NCBI RefSeq assembly: GCF_000369045.1
Contig: NZ_KB849786.1
Coordinates: 355,906 to 419,905, forward strand
Reading direction: 5' to 3'
DNA: 64,000 bases
Source: Acinetobacter pittii ATCC 19004 = CIP 70.29
GTDB lineage: Bacteria; Pseudomonadota; Gammaproteobacteria; Pseudomonadales; Moraxellaceae
This document shows positions 8,914 to 17,546 of the stretch, one piece after another. The position numbers and the translations under genes are program-made. Every line of letters begins with the position of its first letter. Positions within the stretch are counted from its first letter, which is position 1. The notes beneath the pieces are model-generated. The model was not told the origin of the DNA. It worked only from the letters and a program-made list of their open reading frames with translations, and did no database searches.

Positions 8914-9519
8914 TTAGAATGTATTTTGAATAATGACATCGTCGTAAGGAAGTTTGCCCACGCGTGGGTAAGGCTCGGAAGCTGACTTACCAACAGCAAT
9001 CATTAAACATACCACGTGATCTTCAGGTAAGTTAATGAGCTTTGCCATCGCGTCAAAGTCAAAACCATCCATAGGGCAACTGTCTAAACCATGCTCTTGA
9101 GCAAGAAGCATCAAGGTTTGAGCAAAAATACCTGCACTACGCATAACTTCGTCACGTTGGGTTTGTGGACGGTCACGGTAATATTGGTCAATTGCGCCAG
9201 CCATAATATTTTGTACTTCTGGAGTTGCGCCATCCCACACACGCTTAGCATCAACTTCCCATGTATTTACTTTTGCACACAACACAATTAGTAATGATGA
9301 TTCTGTAACTTGTGGTTGATCCCAAGCAATGGTGCGAATTTTTTGTCTTAACTCAGTATCTTCAATGATGACTGGACGCCAATGTTGTAAGTTAAAAGCG
9401 CTTGGCGCATTTGCTAAAACTTCTTGCAACAACTGCTTTTTGTTATCTTCAGAAAGTTGAAAAGCAGGGTCGAAGCGTTTAACTGCGCGGCGGTTACGGA
9501 TGGCATCAATAACATTCAT
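8914..9519 (-). CDS. Nitroreductase family protein
   Basis: A 201-residue FMN-dependent nitroreductase-fold protein. The N-terminal RNRRAVKRFDP is the typical FMN-phosphate-binding start, followed by APSAFNLQHWRPV (FMN/substrate segment), and LDSCPMDGFD near residues 145-155. Members reduce nitroaromatics, quinones or enones with NAD(P)H. The exact substrate is not determinable. It is transcribed in the same direction as the SDR gene just upstream (gap 37 bp), so the two may form an operon under the TetR regulator at 10461. Ribosome-binding site tagga precedes the ATG. Confidence 0.85.
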   Translation of the reverse strand: MNVIDAIRNRRAVKRFDPAFQLSEDNKKQLLQEVLANAPSAFNLQHWRPVIIEDTELRQKIRTIAWDQPQVTESSLLIVLCAKVNTWEVDAKRVWDGATPEVQNIMAGAIDQYYRDRPQTQRDEVMRSAGIFAQTLMLLAQEHGLDSCPMDGFDFDAMAKLINLPEDHVVCLMIAVGKSASEPYPRVGKLPYDDVIIQNTF

Positions 9520-9556
9520 AAGATTTTCCTACTTAAGAGTTGGGTAGCGGTACTCG

Positions 9557-10339
9557 TTAGTTTTTATAACGTTGGGCTACATCAGCCGAAGAAAAGTTTG
9601 GTAGTAATGTGATACGTGATTTTTCAAAATTATTCCATTGATTTTCGTCTTTCAGCACAGGAATTGTAATTGTTTCTTTACGATCAAAACCAATCAGAGC
9701 GGCATCGACCAAATCATTGACATCCATTAATGGTGGAACTTGGCTTAAGTCGATGCCAGAACGTTCCCAAATTTCGGTTTTAGTTGCCGAAGGCAATACG
9801 GCTTGAATATGCACGCCATGATTTTTTAATTCTAAATATAAGCCTTGGCTAAAAAATTGGATGAAAGATTTACTTGCGCCATAAATGGTAGAACCAAATT
9901 CAGGCGCTAATCCAAGCACTGAACCTAAGTTAATAATGGCGCCTTTACCTTTGCGTAGAAGGGGGTGCGAAATTGCATGAGATAACCGAACAACTGCGGT
10001 CATGTTTAAAGTTATAAGTTTTTCAATGTCTTTAATATCTTGAGTTAAAAAGTTTCCGTTTAATGCAATGCCTGCGTTATTTACCAGAATTTCAATATCA
10101 ACATCGTTTTTGAGTACATCTTCAATTTTACTGATGTCCTGATCGTTTGATAGATCGGCTTGAATGAACTCGACTTGTACGCCGTATTTTTCTTGAAGAT
10201 CTTTTGAGATTTTATCTAGGCGGTTTGTGTCTCGTGCAACCAAGATTAAGTTATGGTCACGTTGAGCAAATCGGTCTGCATAGACAGAACCAATTCCTGA
10301 CGAAGCTCCTGTAATAAGTACTTTTGATTGAGCTGACAT
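9557..10339 (-). CDS. SDR family oxidoreductase
   Basis: A 260-residue short-chain dehydrogenase. The start is placed at the ATG at 10337-10339, which has ggaga eight bases upstream; the frame runs back to 10393 without a better site. GASSGIG near residue 12 is the dinucleotide motif, NNAGIAL the structural motif, and YGASK the catalytic YxxxK. An arginine after the third strand (VARDTNRL) suggests NADP(H). It belongs to the short-chain group often annotated as ketoacyl reductase/DltE-like. Divergent from a TetR gene across a palindrome, it is the likely regulated target. Substrate unknown. Confidence 0.85.
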   Translation of the reverse strand: MSAQSKVLITGASSGIGSVYADRFAQRDHNLILVARDTNRLDKISKDLQEKYGVQVEFIQADLSNDQDISKIEDVLKNDVDIEILVNNAGIALNGNFLTQDIKDIEKLITLNMTAVVRLSHAISHPLLRKGKGAIINLGSVLGLAPEFGSTIYGASKSFIQFFSQGLYLELKNHGVHIQAVLPSATKTEIWERSGIDLSQVPPLMDVNDLVDAALIGFDRKETITIPVLKDENQWNNFEKSRITLLPNFSSADVAQRYKN

Positions 10340-10361
10340 GTGATGTCTCCACGATTTAATT

Positions 10362-10385
10362 TTTAGATTATGAATATAATCTAAA
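10362..10385. promoter_or_regulatory. Probable TetR operator palindrome
   Basis: Ten-base perfect arms (tttagattat / ataatctaaa) around a gaat spacer lie in the 121-bp region between divergent SDR (10339) and TetR (10461) genes. Position and form fit an operator controlling both directions. It is unrelated in sequence to the palindrome at 4532. Confidence 0.65.
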
Positions 10386-10460
10386 ATATGCAAGTTTTGA
10401 TGTCAACCATAATCAATGTATAATTGTGACGAATAGGGTGAGTAAAAGTTGGTAGCCAAC

Positions 10461-11027
10461 ATGAAAGTCAGTAAAACTCAGGTAAAAGAAAACCGAGAAA
10501 AAATTGTCGAGAAGGCGACTCAACTGTTTCGTAGCAAAGGTTACGACGGTGTCGGCATTGCTGAATTAATGTCTAGCGCAGGCTTTACCCACGGTGGGTT
10601 TTATAAACATTTCAGCTCGAAAACAGACCTTGTCTCAATTACTGTTAAACATGGGCTTGAGCAGGTTTTAAAAAGAATAGAAGGCTTAAACTTAACTCAA
10701 TTTATTCAGCTTTATGTGTCTCGTACTCATCGAGACAACCGAGATTTGGGCTGCACCTTAACAGCGCTATCTTGTGATGCTGCAAGACAACCAGACGAAG
10801 TAAAAGTCGAATTTGAAGAGAGCATTGAGCAACTTATTCAGTTCATTATGAATGAACGAGCAAAACAAGTTTCTTTAGAAACAGAAGAGTTGAGAAAGCA
10901 AGCCATCAATATTCTTGCTCAATCTGTGGGGGCAATTGCCTTGTCTCGCGCATGCCCAGACCAATCCTTGCTTAGCGATGAAATATTGGAAAGTTGTAAA
11001 GAGAGTCTTTTAAAGTTAGTCGATTAA
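10461..11027 (+). CDS. TetR/AcrR family regulator
   Basis: A 188-residue regulator. The N-terminal HTH covers roughly residues 10-55 (REKIVEKATQLFRSKGYDG, then GFTHGGFYKHFSSKTDL). The GGFYKHF helix is typical of the subgroup that controls adjacent reductase genes (AcrR/NemR-like). The start is set at the ATG; an in-frame TTG at 10449 is the alternative, and neither has a strong ribosome-binding site. Cys residues in the effector domain (GCTLTALSCDAA) could sense electrophiles, as in NemR; that is inference. The 3' end overlaps the convergent glycerate kinase gene by 4 bp. Confidence 0.85.
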   Translation: MKVSKTQVKENREKIVEKATQLFRSKGYDGVGIAELMSSAGFTHGGFYKHFSSKTDLVSITVKHGLEQVLKRIEGLNLTQFIQLYVSRTHRDNRDLGCTLTALSCDAARQPDEVKVEFEESIEQLIQFIMNERAKQVSLETEELRKQAINILAQSVGAIALSRACPDQSLLSDEILESCKESLLKLVD

Positions 11028-12181
11028 ACTTTTTTATCTCTCAAACTGGTTTGGCTAAGCTGAATTAACCTCGCAATATCCACTGTTCTTTCATAAATGA
11101 GTTCTGCCGCATGTTCGCAGGCTTGTTCTAATGTGATCGGGCCATTTGCTAATGAGAAAGCAGCCGTAACGCCGTGCTCATAAAGTGCTTGATAGCCTTG
11201 GCCTAAAGTTCCTGCAATCACAATGACCGGAACGTTATGTGCTTTAGCAATTTGGCTTACCCCAAAAACTGTTTTGCCGCTTAAGGTTTGCTGGTCAAAT
11301 TTACCTTCGCCTGTAATAACCCAATCTGCATGAGCAATTTTATGTTCAAGTTGATTCAGTTCACCTACGACTTTAACTCCAGCTTTAAAATCTGCATCTA
11401 AATAACTTTTGGCTGCAAAGCCCAAACCACCAGCAGCACCAGAACCTGCTTCATTTCGTTTGTCGAAACCTAAAATTTGCGCAGAGACATCGGCAAAATG
11501 AGCAAGCGCTCGATCAAGTAACTTTACTTGAGTAGGGGAAGCCCCTTTTTGTGGGCCAAAAATATGTGATGAGCCATTTGGGCCACAAAGCGGATTGGTT
11601 ACATCGGCAGCCAGTAAAAACCGTGTATGCTGAATACGTGTGTCAAAGTGTGTTAAATTAATTTTTGATAGGTTGCCGAGAGCGAGGCCACCTGCGGGTA
11701 AAACCTTTTGGTTGGCATCGAGCAAAACAGCACCCAAAGCACTCAGTAATCCTGTGCCGCCATCGTTAGTCGCACTACCGCCCACAGTTAAAATAATGTC
11801 TTTTGCACCTGCGTCTAAAGCATCCAAAATGAGCTGGCCTGTTCCAAACGTTGTGCTGTGGCAAGCATCACGCTCAGCCGGTGGGATTAACTGTATACCG
11901 CTGGCTTGAGCCATTTCAATGATGGCGATTTTTTGTTTTTCTAACCAGCCCCATTTTGCCTGAACAGGCTGACTTAATGGCCCAACCACAGTTTTTTCAC
12001 GCCATTGCCCCTCGCAGACTTCTAAAACAGCTTCAATGGTTCCTTCGCCGCCATCGGCCATAGGGCATAAAATCGTTTCTGCATGAGGAAAAACTTCTTG
12101 CCATCCTTTGGCAATGGCCTGAGCTACGTTTAAAGCAGATAAGCTGTCTTTAAATGAGTCAGGAGCGATCACAACCTTCAT
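11024..12181 (-). CDS. Glycerate kinase (GarK/GlxK type)
   Basis: A 385-residue glycerate kinase. It opens with VIAPDSFKDSLSA, has PMADGGEGT near residue 42, TVGGSATNDGG near 135-145, and GEGKFDQQTLSGKT near 290. All are conserved blocks of this family, and the length matches. The enzyme phosphorylates D-glycerate to 2- or 3-phosphoglycerate, feeding glyoxylate- or glucarate-derived carbon into glycolysis. No garR, garL or gcl gene is nearby, so it stands alone here. The ATG start has no overlapping alternative. Confidence 0.92.
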   Translation of the reverse strand: MKVVIAPDSFKDSLSALNVAQAIAKGWQEVFPHAETILCPMADGGEGTIEAVLEVCEGQWREKTVVGPLSQPVQAKWGWLEKQKIAIIEMAQASGIQLIPPAERDACHSTTFGTGQLILDALDAGAKDIILTVGGSATNDGGTGLLSALGAVLLDANQKVLPAGGLALGNLSKINLTHFDTRIQHTRFLLAADVTNPLCGPNGSSHIFGPQKGASPTQVKLLDRALAHFADVSAQILGFDKRNEAGSGAAGGLGFAAKSYLDADFKAGVKVVGELNQLEHKIAHADWVITGEGKFDQQTLSGKTVFGVSQIAKAHNVPVIVIAGTLGQGYQALYEHGVTAAFSLANGPITLEQACEHAAELIYERTVDIARLIQLSQTSLRDKKV

Positions 12182-12581
12182 AAGTGCTCTAATGTGGATA
12201 GATTTTTAATAGTTTTATACTGCTTAATCCAAAAAAACCATACATAAAGACATGTAAGCATCAATTTTAAAGAGTTTCTCTTCTGTTAAGAATGAAAACT
12301 AATAATGTTTTGATCTGTAAAAGGCGGAGTTTCTATCTTTTTAACTCATTGTTTTATATATTTTTATATAAATAGCGTGGTTGGCTTGAATGATTGTAAT
12401 TGTAAAAAATATGGCACATATTATAAGAACAGTTGAGCCAGCTTTTTAAAATATGGTGAATAATATACCAAGTGGACTCTACCCCCAAGCTAGACAGCAG
12501 CGATTCTTAATATAAGCATAATTAAATTTGTGGTTTTATTGGATTTGTTGAATGCCTAAGAAGAATTAAGAGGATGACAAA
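12182..12581. other. 400-bp intergenic region, no gene seen
   Basis: An AT-rich region between divergent glycerate kinase and the molybdoenzyme gene. It must carry both promoters, but no clear sigma-70 pair could be chosen. Only reading frames below about 30 codons without ribosome-binding sites were seen. The only small structure noted is a low-GC repeat near 12352-12372. Confidence 0.5.
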
Positions 12582-14990
12582 GTGGATAATTCAGAAGAAC
12601 AAAAGCACATACAGGAAAATAACGGTTTTGCGCGAATTGAGCCATACACTCATCCTGCTGGCGGGTGGGGTGCACTGCTAAGTGTTGCTCGAAACTTAAA
12701 GCGACAAGATATTTTAGGTAAAGGTTCAATTACCTTACTCAATATTAACCAGCCTACAGGTTTTGACTGTCCCGGCTGTGCATGGCCAGAAAAGAAAGAT
12801 GCTCATGCCTTTAACTTCTGTGAAAATGGTGCAAAAGCAGTTGCCTTTGAAGCAACCAGTAAAACAGTGACTCCTGAATATTTCGCAGGACATACCGTTA
12901 GTTGGCTGTCAGAGCAAAGTGACTTTTTCCTCGAAGACTTAGGTCGCTTAACAGACCCAGTTCGCTACGATGCTGCAACCGATAAATATTTGCCTATTTC
13001 ATGGGACGATGCGTTTAAACTCATTGCTGAACATTTACATGCGCTAGACAACCCAGACCAAGCGGCATTTTATACCTCTGGCCGTGCCAGTAACGAAGCA
13101 GCATTTTTATATCAATTATTTGTGCGAAGCTTTGGTACAAATAACTTTCCAGACTGCTCGAACATGTGCCATGAAACCACAAGTGTTGGTTTGCTTGACT
13201 CGATTGGTTTAGGAAAAGGCACAGTCACCCTAGAAGATTTTGACTTAGCCGATGCTATTTTTAGTTTTGGGCACAACCCCGGCACCAACCATCCACGTAT
13301 GTTAGGTACTTTACGTGAAGTATCTAAACGCGGCGGTAACATTATTGCGATTAACCCAATTAAAGAAAGAGGTCTTGAGCGTTTCCAAGATCCGCAAGCA
13401 CCGCTTGAAATGATGACTAACGGCAGTACACCAATTAGTCGCTATTATTTCCAACCTAAAATTGGTGGTGACTATGCACTCATGTTGGGTATGTTAAAAC
13501 ACTTAAATGAGTGGGATAAAAAAGCGCTAGCTTCAGGTAAACCAAGTATTTTTGACCGAAACTTTATTGCGGTGAATACCGTTGGTTTTGATGAAATGAT
13601 TGCTGAGGTTGAAAGAACTGAATGGGCAGATCTTTATAAACATTCAGGCCTATCGCCTGAACATTTAGAAAAACTCGCCAAACTCTTTTTAGAATCAGAG
13701 CGTTCAATTTTCTGTTGGGGAATGGGTATTACCCAGCATCGTCACGGAACAGCCAATGTACACATGCTGGCAAATTTATTGTTGGCACGTGGTCAAATTG
13801 GCAGGCCAGGTGCAGGGCTATGTCCAGTTCGCGGGCATAGTAATGTGCAAGGCGACCGAACCATGGGGATTAATGAACTGCCTAGCCCTAAATTACTCGA
13901 CAACATTGACCGCGTGTTTGGAATTAAATCACCGAGAAAAAATGGGCATGGTGTTGTTGAAACCATTAAAGCCATGGCTGAAGGCGAGGTCAAAGTCTTT
14001 ATTGGTTTAGGTGGGAACTTTGCAGTTGCAACGCCAGATACGCCGTATACCCAAGAAGCACTTAGAAAGTGTAATTTAACCGTTCATGTTGCAACTAAGT
14101 TAAACCGTAGCCATTTGGTTTGTGGTAAAGATGCTCTTATTTTGCCATGTTTAGGCCGTACCGAAATTGATGAGCAGCTTCATGGCCCACAGGCAATTTC
14201 AGTCGAAGATTCGATGAGTAATATTCATTTGTCAGCAGGGCGTAACGCTCCAATTTCTGACAATATTTTGTCTGAACCAGATATCGTCGCCCGAATGGCC
14301 GAAGCAGTGCTTCCAGACAGTCAGATTAAATGGAAATGGTATATCGAAAGCTATGACCGTATTCGTGACTCAATTGCTGAGGTCTTTGATGAGTTCCATG
14401 ATTTTAATTTACGTGTCTATAACCCTGGTGGTTTCCATCTAGAGCATCCAGCTAATCAGCACATTTGGAACACAAAAAGTGGTAAAGCGCAGTTTATGAT
14501 TACACCACTGAGTGAAGTCTATGGCGATAAAGAAAATCAATATGCTGCCGCTTATACCGACAGTAAGGTTTATACCTTAATGACCACTCGCTCTCATGAC
14601 CAATACAACACGACACTATATGGTCTAGATGACCGCTATCGTGGAGTCTTTGGTCAGCGCCGTGTGTTATTTATGAACCAAGCTGATATTGATGAAGCAG
14701 GCTTTGAAGCAAATCAATGGGTCGATATTGAAAGTGTTTTCTCGGATGGTGTGAAGCGTATCGTGCATAGTTTCCGTATTGTGCCGTACAACATTCCACG
14801 CGGCAGCTTAGCCGCTTACTATCCGGAAACCAATCCTTTGGTGGCATTAAGCAGTCATGACAAATATGCCAAGATTCCTGCTTCAAAAAGTGTTCCTGTG
14901 ATTTTGCATCCCGGAAATGCGCCGGAGCATTTTAACTTGGCAACGGCAGTTGCGCCTGAAGACGCTGATAAGAAAGTAAGCAATCTTTAA
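12582..14990 (+). CDS. FdhF/YdeP family molybdopterin-dependent oxidoreductase
   Basis: The protein has 802 residues from a GTG start preceded by aagagg (12568-12573). It belongs to the YdeP-like branch of the molybdopterin oxidoreductases. GFDCPGCAWPE near residues 60-70 is the YdeP-type Cys motif that replaces the usual N-terminal 4Fe-4S site. TSGRASNEAAF, GHNPGTNHPRM, CPVRGHSNVQGDR (residues about 415-427) and GGNFAVATPD are cofactor-domain blocks, and the C-terminal molydopterin dinucleotide-binding domain follows (TTRSHDQYNTT). E. coli YdeP is linked to acid resistance but its substrate is unsettled. There are no formate dehydrogenase beta or gamma subunits here. The downstream fdhD gene fits a need for sulfuration of the Mo cofactor. 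Confidence 0.88.
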   Translation: MDNSEEQKHIQENNGFARIEPYTHPAGGWGALLSVARNLKRQDILGKGSITLLNINQPTGFDCPGCAWPEKKDAHAFNFCENGAKAVAFEATSKTVTPEYFAGHTVSWLSEQSDFFLEDLGRLTDPVRYDAATDKYLPISWDDAFKLIAEHLHALDNPDQAAFYTSGRASNEAAFLYQLFVRSFGTNNFPDCSNMCHETTSVGLLDSIGLGKGTVTLEDFDLADAIFSFGHNPGTNHPRMLGTLREVSKRGGNIIAINPIKERGLERFQDPQAPLEMMTNGSTPISRYYFQPKIGGDYALMLGMLKHLNEWDKKALASGKPSIFDRNFIAVNTVGFDEMIAEVERTEWADLYKHSGLSPEHLEKLAKLFLESERSIFCWGMGITQHRHGTANVHMLANLLLARGQIGRPGAGLCPVRGHSNVQGDRTMGINELPSPKLLDNIDRVFGIKSPRKNGHGVVETIKAMAEGEVKVFIGLGGNFAVATPDTPYTQEALRKCNLTVHVATKLNRSHLVCGKDALILPCLGRTEIDEQLHGPQAISVEDSMSNIHLSAGRNAPISDNILSEPDIVARMAEAVLPDSQIKWKWYIESYDRIRDSIAEVFDEFHDFNLRVYNPGGFHLEHPANQHIWNTKSGKAQFMITPLSEVYGDKENQYAAAYTDSKVYTLMTTRSHDQYNTTLYGLDDRYRGVFGQRRVLFMNQADIDEAGFEANQWVDIESVFSDGVKRIVHSFRIVPYNIPRGSLAAYYPETNPLVALSSHDKYAKIPASKSVPVILHPGNAPEHFNLATAVAPEDADKKVSNL

Positions 14991-15022
14991 TCAAAGGCAA
15001 TATTAAAAAATGTCATCCAAAC

Positions 15023-15049
15023 AAATGGCGCTCTAAACAAGCGCCATTT
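15023..15049 (+). terminator. Hairpin between molybdoenzyme gene and fdhD
   Basis: Nine-base perfect arms (aaatggcgc / gcgccattt) with a 9-nt loop and a weak T-run. It may partly terminate the upstream transcript, so fdhD could be expressed by read-through. Confidence 0.55.
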
Positions 15050-15068
15050 TGAAATAAAGGAAATAATT

Positions 15069-15860
15069 TTGACACCACATTCTTATGGGGTTGAAACATT
15101 ACCAGTTCAACGGTTTAACAAAACCGACTCTGAAAATGTTCTAGATCATATTGTGCAAGAGTACCCAATTGCCTTGGTGTATAACGGCATTTCGCATGCG
15201 GTAATGATGGCGACACCGACCGATGTCGAATTATTTGCTAAAGGTTTTAGTCTCTCGGAAGGAATTTTAACTAGCTTAAAAGAGCTATATGCACTTGATG
15301 TACATCAAAATGAACTGGGCATTACGGTAGAAATGACCATTTCATCGAGAGCATTTGCTGCCTTAAAAGAACACCGCCGCATGATGGTAGGCCGTACAGG
15401 CTGTGGTTTATGTGGAATTGAAAGCTTAGAGCAGTTTCAGTTAGATGCTCCCAAAATTACAACACATGCATCAAAAATTTGGCTTGAGCAAATTCCGAGT
15501 GCTATTTCCCATTTAAAAGCCCAACAAGAAATTACCGCTTTAACGGGTGGCGCACATGCGGCAGCATGGGTGGTTGATGGGCACATCGTCGCTTTATTTG
15601 AAGATGTTGGCCGCCATAATGCCCTAGACAAATTACTCGGTTATTTAGCGCAAGAAAACTACGACACCAGTTTAGGTTTTGTGGTGATGACCAGTCGGGC
15701 AAGTTATGAACTTATACGAAAATGTGCTCAGCTGAACATCAGCCTATTGGCGTCAATTTCAGCACCTACCAGCATGGCCATTCAATTAGCCAAGCAATCT
15801 GGCCTGACTTTGGCAAGTTTTTGTAGGGGAGACAGATTTGTTTTATATACAGAAATTTAA
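15069..15860 (+). CDS. fdhD: FdhD, formate dehydrogenase sulfurtransferase
   Basis: FdhD of 263 residues. It transfers sulfur from IscS to the molybdenum cofactor of formate dehydrogenase-type enzymes. GRTGCGLCGIESL (residues about 107-119) holds the essential CxxC pair. GGAHAAAW and EDVGRHNALDK are the conserved cofactor-binding blocks, and SRASYE follows. Translation starts at a TTG with aaagga about seven bases upstream; no ATG exists in a suitable place. It follows the YdeP-like oxidoreductase by 78 bp, its probable client. Confidence 0.92.
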   Translation: MTPHSYGVETLPVQRFNKTDSENVLDHIVQEYPIALVYNGISHAVMMATPTDVELFAKGFSLSEGILTSLKELYALDVHQNELGITVEMTISSRAFAALKEHRRMMVGRTGCGLCGIESLEQFQLDAPKITTHASKIWLEQIPSAISHLKAQQEITALTGGAHAAAWVVDGHIVALFEDVGRHNALDKLLGYLAQENYDTSLGFVVMTSRASYELIRKCAQLNISLLASISAPTSMAIQLAKQSGLTLASFCRGDRFVLYTEI

Positions 15861-15979
15861 AATATATTGTTCAAGATGATGGACCTAAAATGAAGCTCAT
15901 CTAACATTTCTTTGGCTTTTAAGCTAAGGATAGGTTTTATGGATTATTATAAAACTCTAAAGGTTCAGAGTCTGTCCAA

Positions 15980-16372
15980 ATGTCTTGGTTACAATCACTA
16001 AAAGAATGGGCAAAACGTCTAAAAAAACAGATTATTATGCTTTGGTTTGCATCAAAGCATCCTCAAATGCCATGGTTCCCAAGAGTTATTGCTGTGGTGG
16101 CTGTGGCTTATGCCTTTAGTCCAATCGATTTAATTCCAGATTTTATTCCTATTTTAGGCCTTTTAGATGAGGCCATCATTCTACCGATGCTCATTTGGTT
16201 AGCTGTTCGTTTTACACCTCAACAAGTCATTTTAGATGCGGAACAACAAGCTGAAGAATGGCTAGATCAACAGGAGCGTCGACCTCAAAATTATTTGGTT
16301 GCTGTGTTGATTATTCTAGTCTGGATCACACTGGCCGTGATGGCCTATTTCTACTTTGGTGGTGGCTTGTAA
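15980..16372 (+). CDS. DUF1232 (YkvA-like) membrane protein
   Basis: A 130-residue protein with the DUF1232 core AFSPIDLIPDFIPILGLLDE (residues about 46-65), which is hydrophobic and membrane associated. A second hydrophobic helix lies at the C-terminus (LVAVLIILVWITLAVMAYFYF). The function of the family is unknown. A 20-codon frame (15939-16001) with a good ribosome-binding site overlaps its start and could couple translation, but this is unproven. The gene stands alone between fdhD and pdxB. Confidence 0.8.
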   Translation: MSWLQSLKEWAKRLKKQIIMLWFASKHPQMPWFPRVIAVVAVAYAFSPIDLIPDFIPILGLLDEAIILPMLIWLAVRFTPQQVILDAEQQAEEWLDQQERRPQNYLVAVLIILVWITLAVMAYFYFGGGL

Positions 16373-16478
16373 TTTGCAAACCGTCAAAGTTTAGAATCGT
16401 GAATTTAAAGGCATTAACATTGTGCTTTGCTACAACTCAAAGGATAATAACGTTTTTATAAGCTATGGGTTGCAGACA

Positions 16479-17546
16479 ATGAAAATCGTCGCAGATGAAA
16501 ATTTGGCGTTTACCGATTACTTTTTTTCTGAGTTTGGCGATATTCAACACAAAGCAGGGCGTACTTTAACCCATGCAGATGTAAAAGATGCTCAAGCATT
16601 GTTAGTCCGCTCGGTTACTACGGTTAACGCAAGTTTAATTGAAAACACAGCATTAAAATATGTGGGCAGTGCCACAATCGGGACCGATCATTTAGATATT
16701 GCAGCGTTAGAAAAACAAGGAATTACGTGGGCAAATGCGGCTGGTTGTAATGCCCAAGCGGTGGCTGAATATGTCATTACAGCTTTACTTCATTTAGATG
16801 CAAACCTTTTAGAACAACAAGAAAAATTTACCCTAGGCATTGTCGGTCTTGGCAACGTCGGTAAGCGCTTGGCTTATATGGCCCAGTTGTTGGGCTGGAA
16901 CGTAATTGGCTTTGACCCATATGTGAAACTAGACACAATTGAAAATGTAAGCTTAGAAACTCTGTTGCAACAAGCTAATGCCATTTCAATTCATGTGCCG
17001 CTTACAAAAAACGGTCAACATCCGACATATCATTTGTTTGATGAAAAAGCTTTTGCAGCGCTTCAACCTGACACGATTTTAATTAATAGTGCACGTGGTC
17101 CAGTCGTGAAAGAAACCGCTTTAATGGAAGATATTCAGCGTACCCAGCGTAAAGTGGTGCTTGATGTATTTGAGCATGAACCAGTCATATCAGAAGAACT
17201 CATAGACATGTTGGCTTTAGCAACACCGCATATTGCTGGTTATAGCCTTGAAGGAAAAGCCCGCGGTACACAAATGATTTATGAAGCGTTTTGCCAAAAA
17301 TTTGGATACGACATTAATAAGCGGTTTGAAACTCAACTACCTGCATGCGAAGACTATTTTTCAGGGCATGATTTAAAAGTGGTGTTAAAGCAAAAACTAT
17401 CTCAAATTTATGATATTGCTCAAGATGATGCCAACATCCGTGCCTGTGTTAAAGACGGCAAAGTAGAGCAAAAAGCATTTGATTTATTACGTAAGAATTA
17501 TCCGCTGCGCCGTGAATGGGCAGCACATGGGGGACCACAGGCATGA
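16479..17546 (+). CDS. pdxB: Erythronate-4-phosphate dehydrogenase PdxB
   Basis: PdxB of 355 residues oxidises 4-phosphoerythronate in the DXP-dependent pathway to pyridoxal phosphate. It begins MKIVADENLAF, the family start; the frame extends 19 codons further upstream without reason. GTDHLDIAAL, GIVGLGNVGKRL (NAD-binding glycine motif), NSARGPVV and TPHIAGYSLEGKARGT carry the D-2-hydroxyacid dehydrogenase catalytic set. The C-terminal dimerisation domain (LRREWAAH) is present. The stop overlaps the start of epmA (ATGA), so the two are translationally coupled. SerC, which acts next in the same pathway, is encoded at 39348. Confidence 0.94.
   Translation: MKIVADENLAFTDYFFSEFGDIQHKAGRTLTHADVKDAQALLVRSVTTVNASLIENTALKYVGSATIGTDHLDIAALEKQGITWANAAGCNAQAVAEYVITALLHLDANLLEQQEKFTLGIVGLGNVGKRLAYMAQLLGWNVIGFDPYVKLDTIENVSLETLLQQANAISIHVPLTKNGQHPTYHLFDEKAFAALQPDTILINSARGPVVKETALMEDIQRTQRKVVLDVFEHEPVISEELIDMLALATPHIAGYSLEGKARGTQMIYEAFCQKFGYDINKRFETQLPACEDYFSGHDLKVVLKQKLSQIYDIAQDDANIRACVKDGKVEQKAFDLLRKNYPLRREWAAHGGPQA

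Noticed and set aside
11640..11909. 89-codon + strand frame inside the glycerate kinase gene
   Set aside because: Antisense shadow of conserved kinase motifs; no ribosome-binding site and no family resemblance.
15939..16001. 20-codon leader-like frame before the DUF1232 gene
   Set aside because: It has a good ribosome-binding site, but no regulatory codons (such as runs of one amino acid) and no attenuator structure, so it was not listed as a gene.
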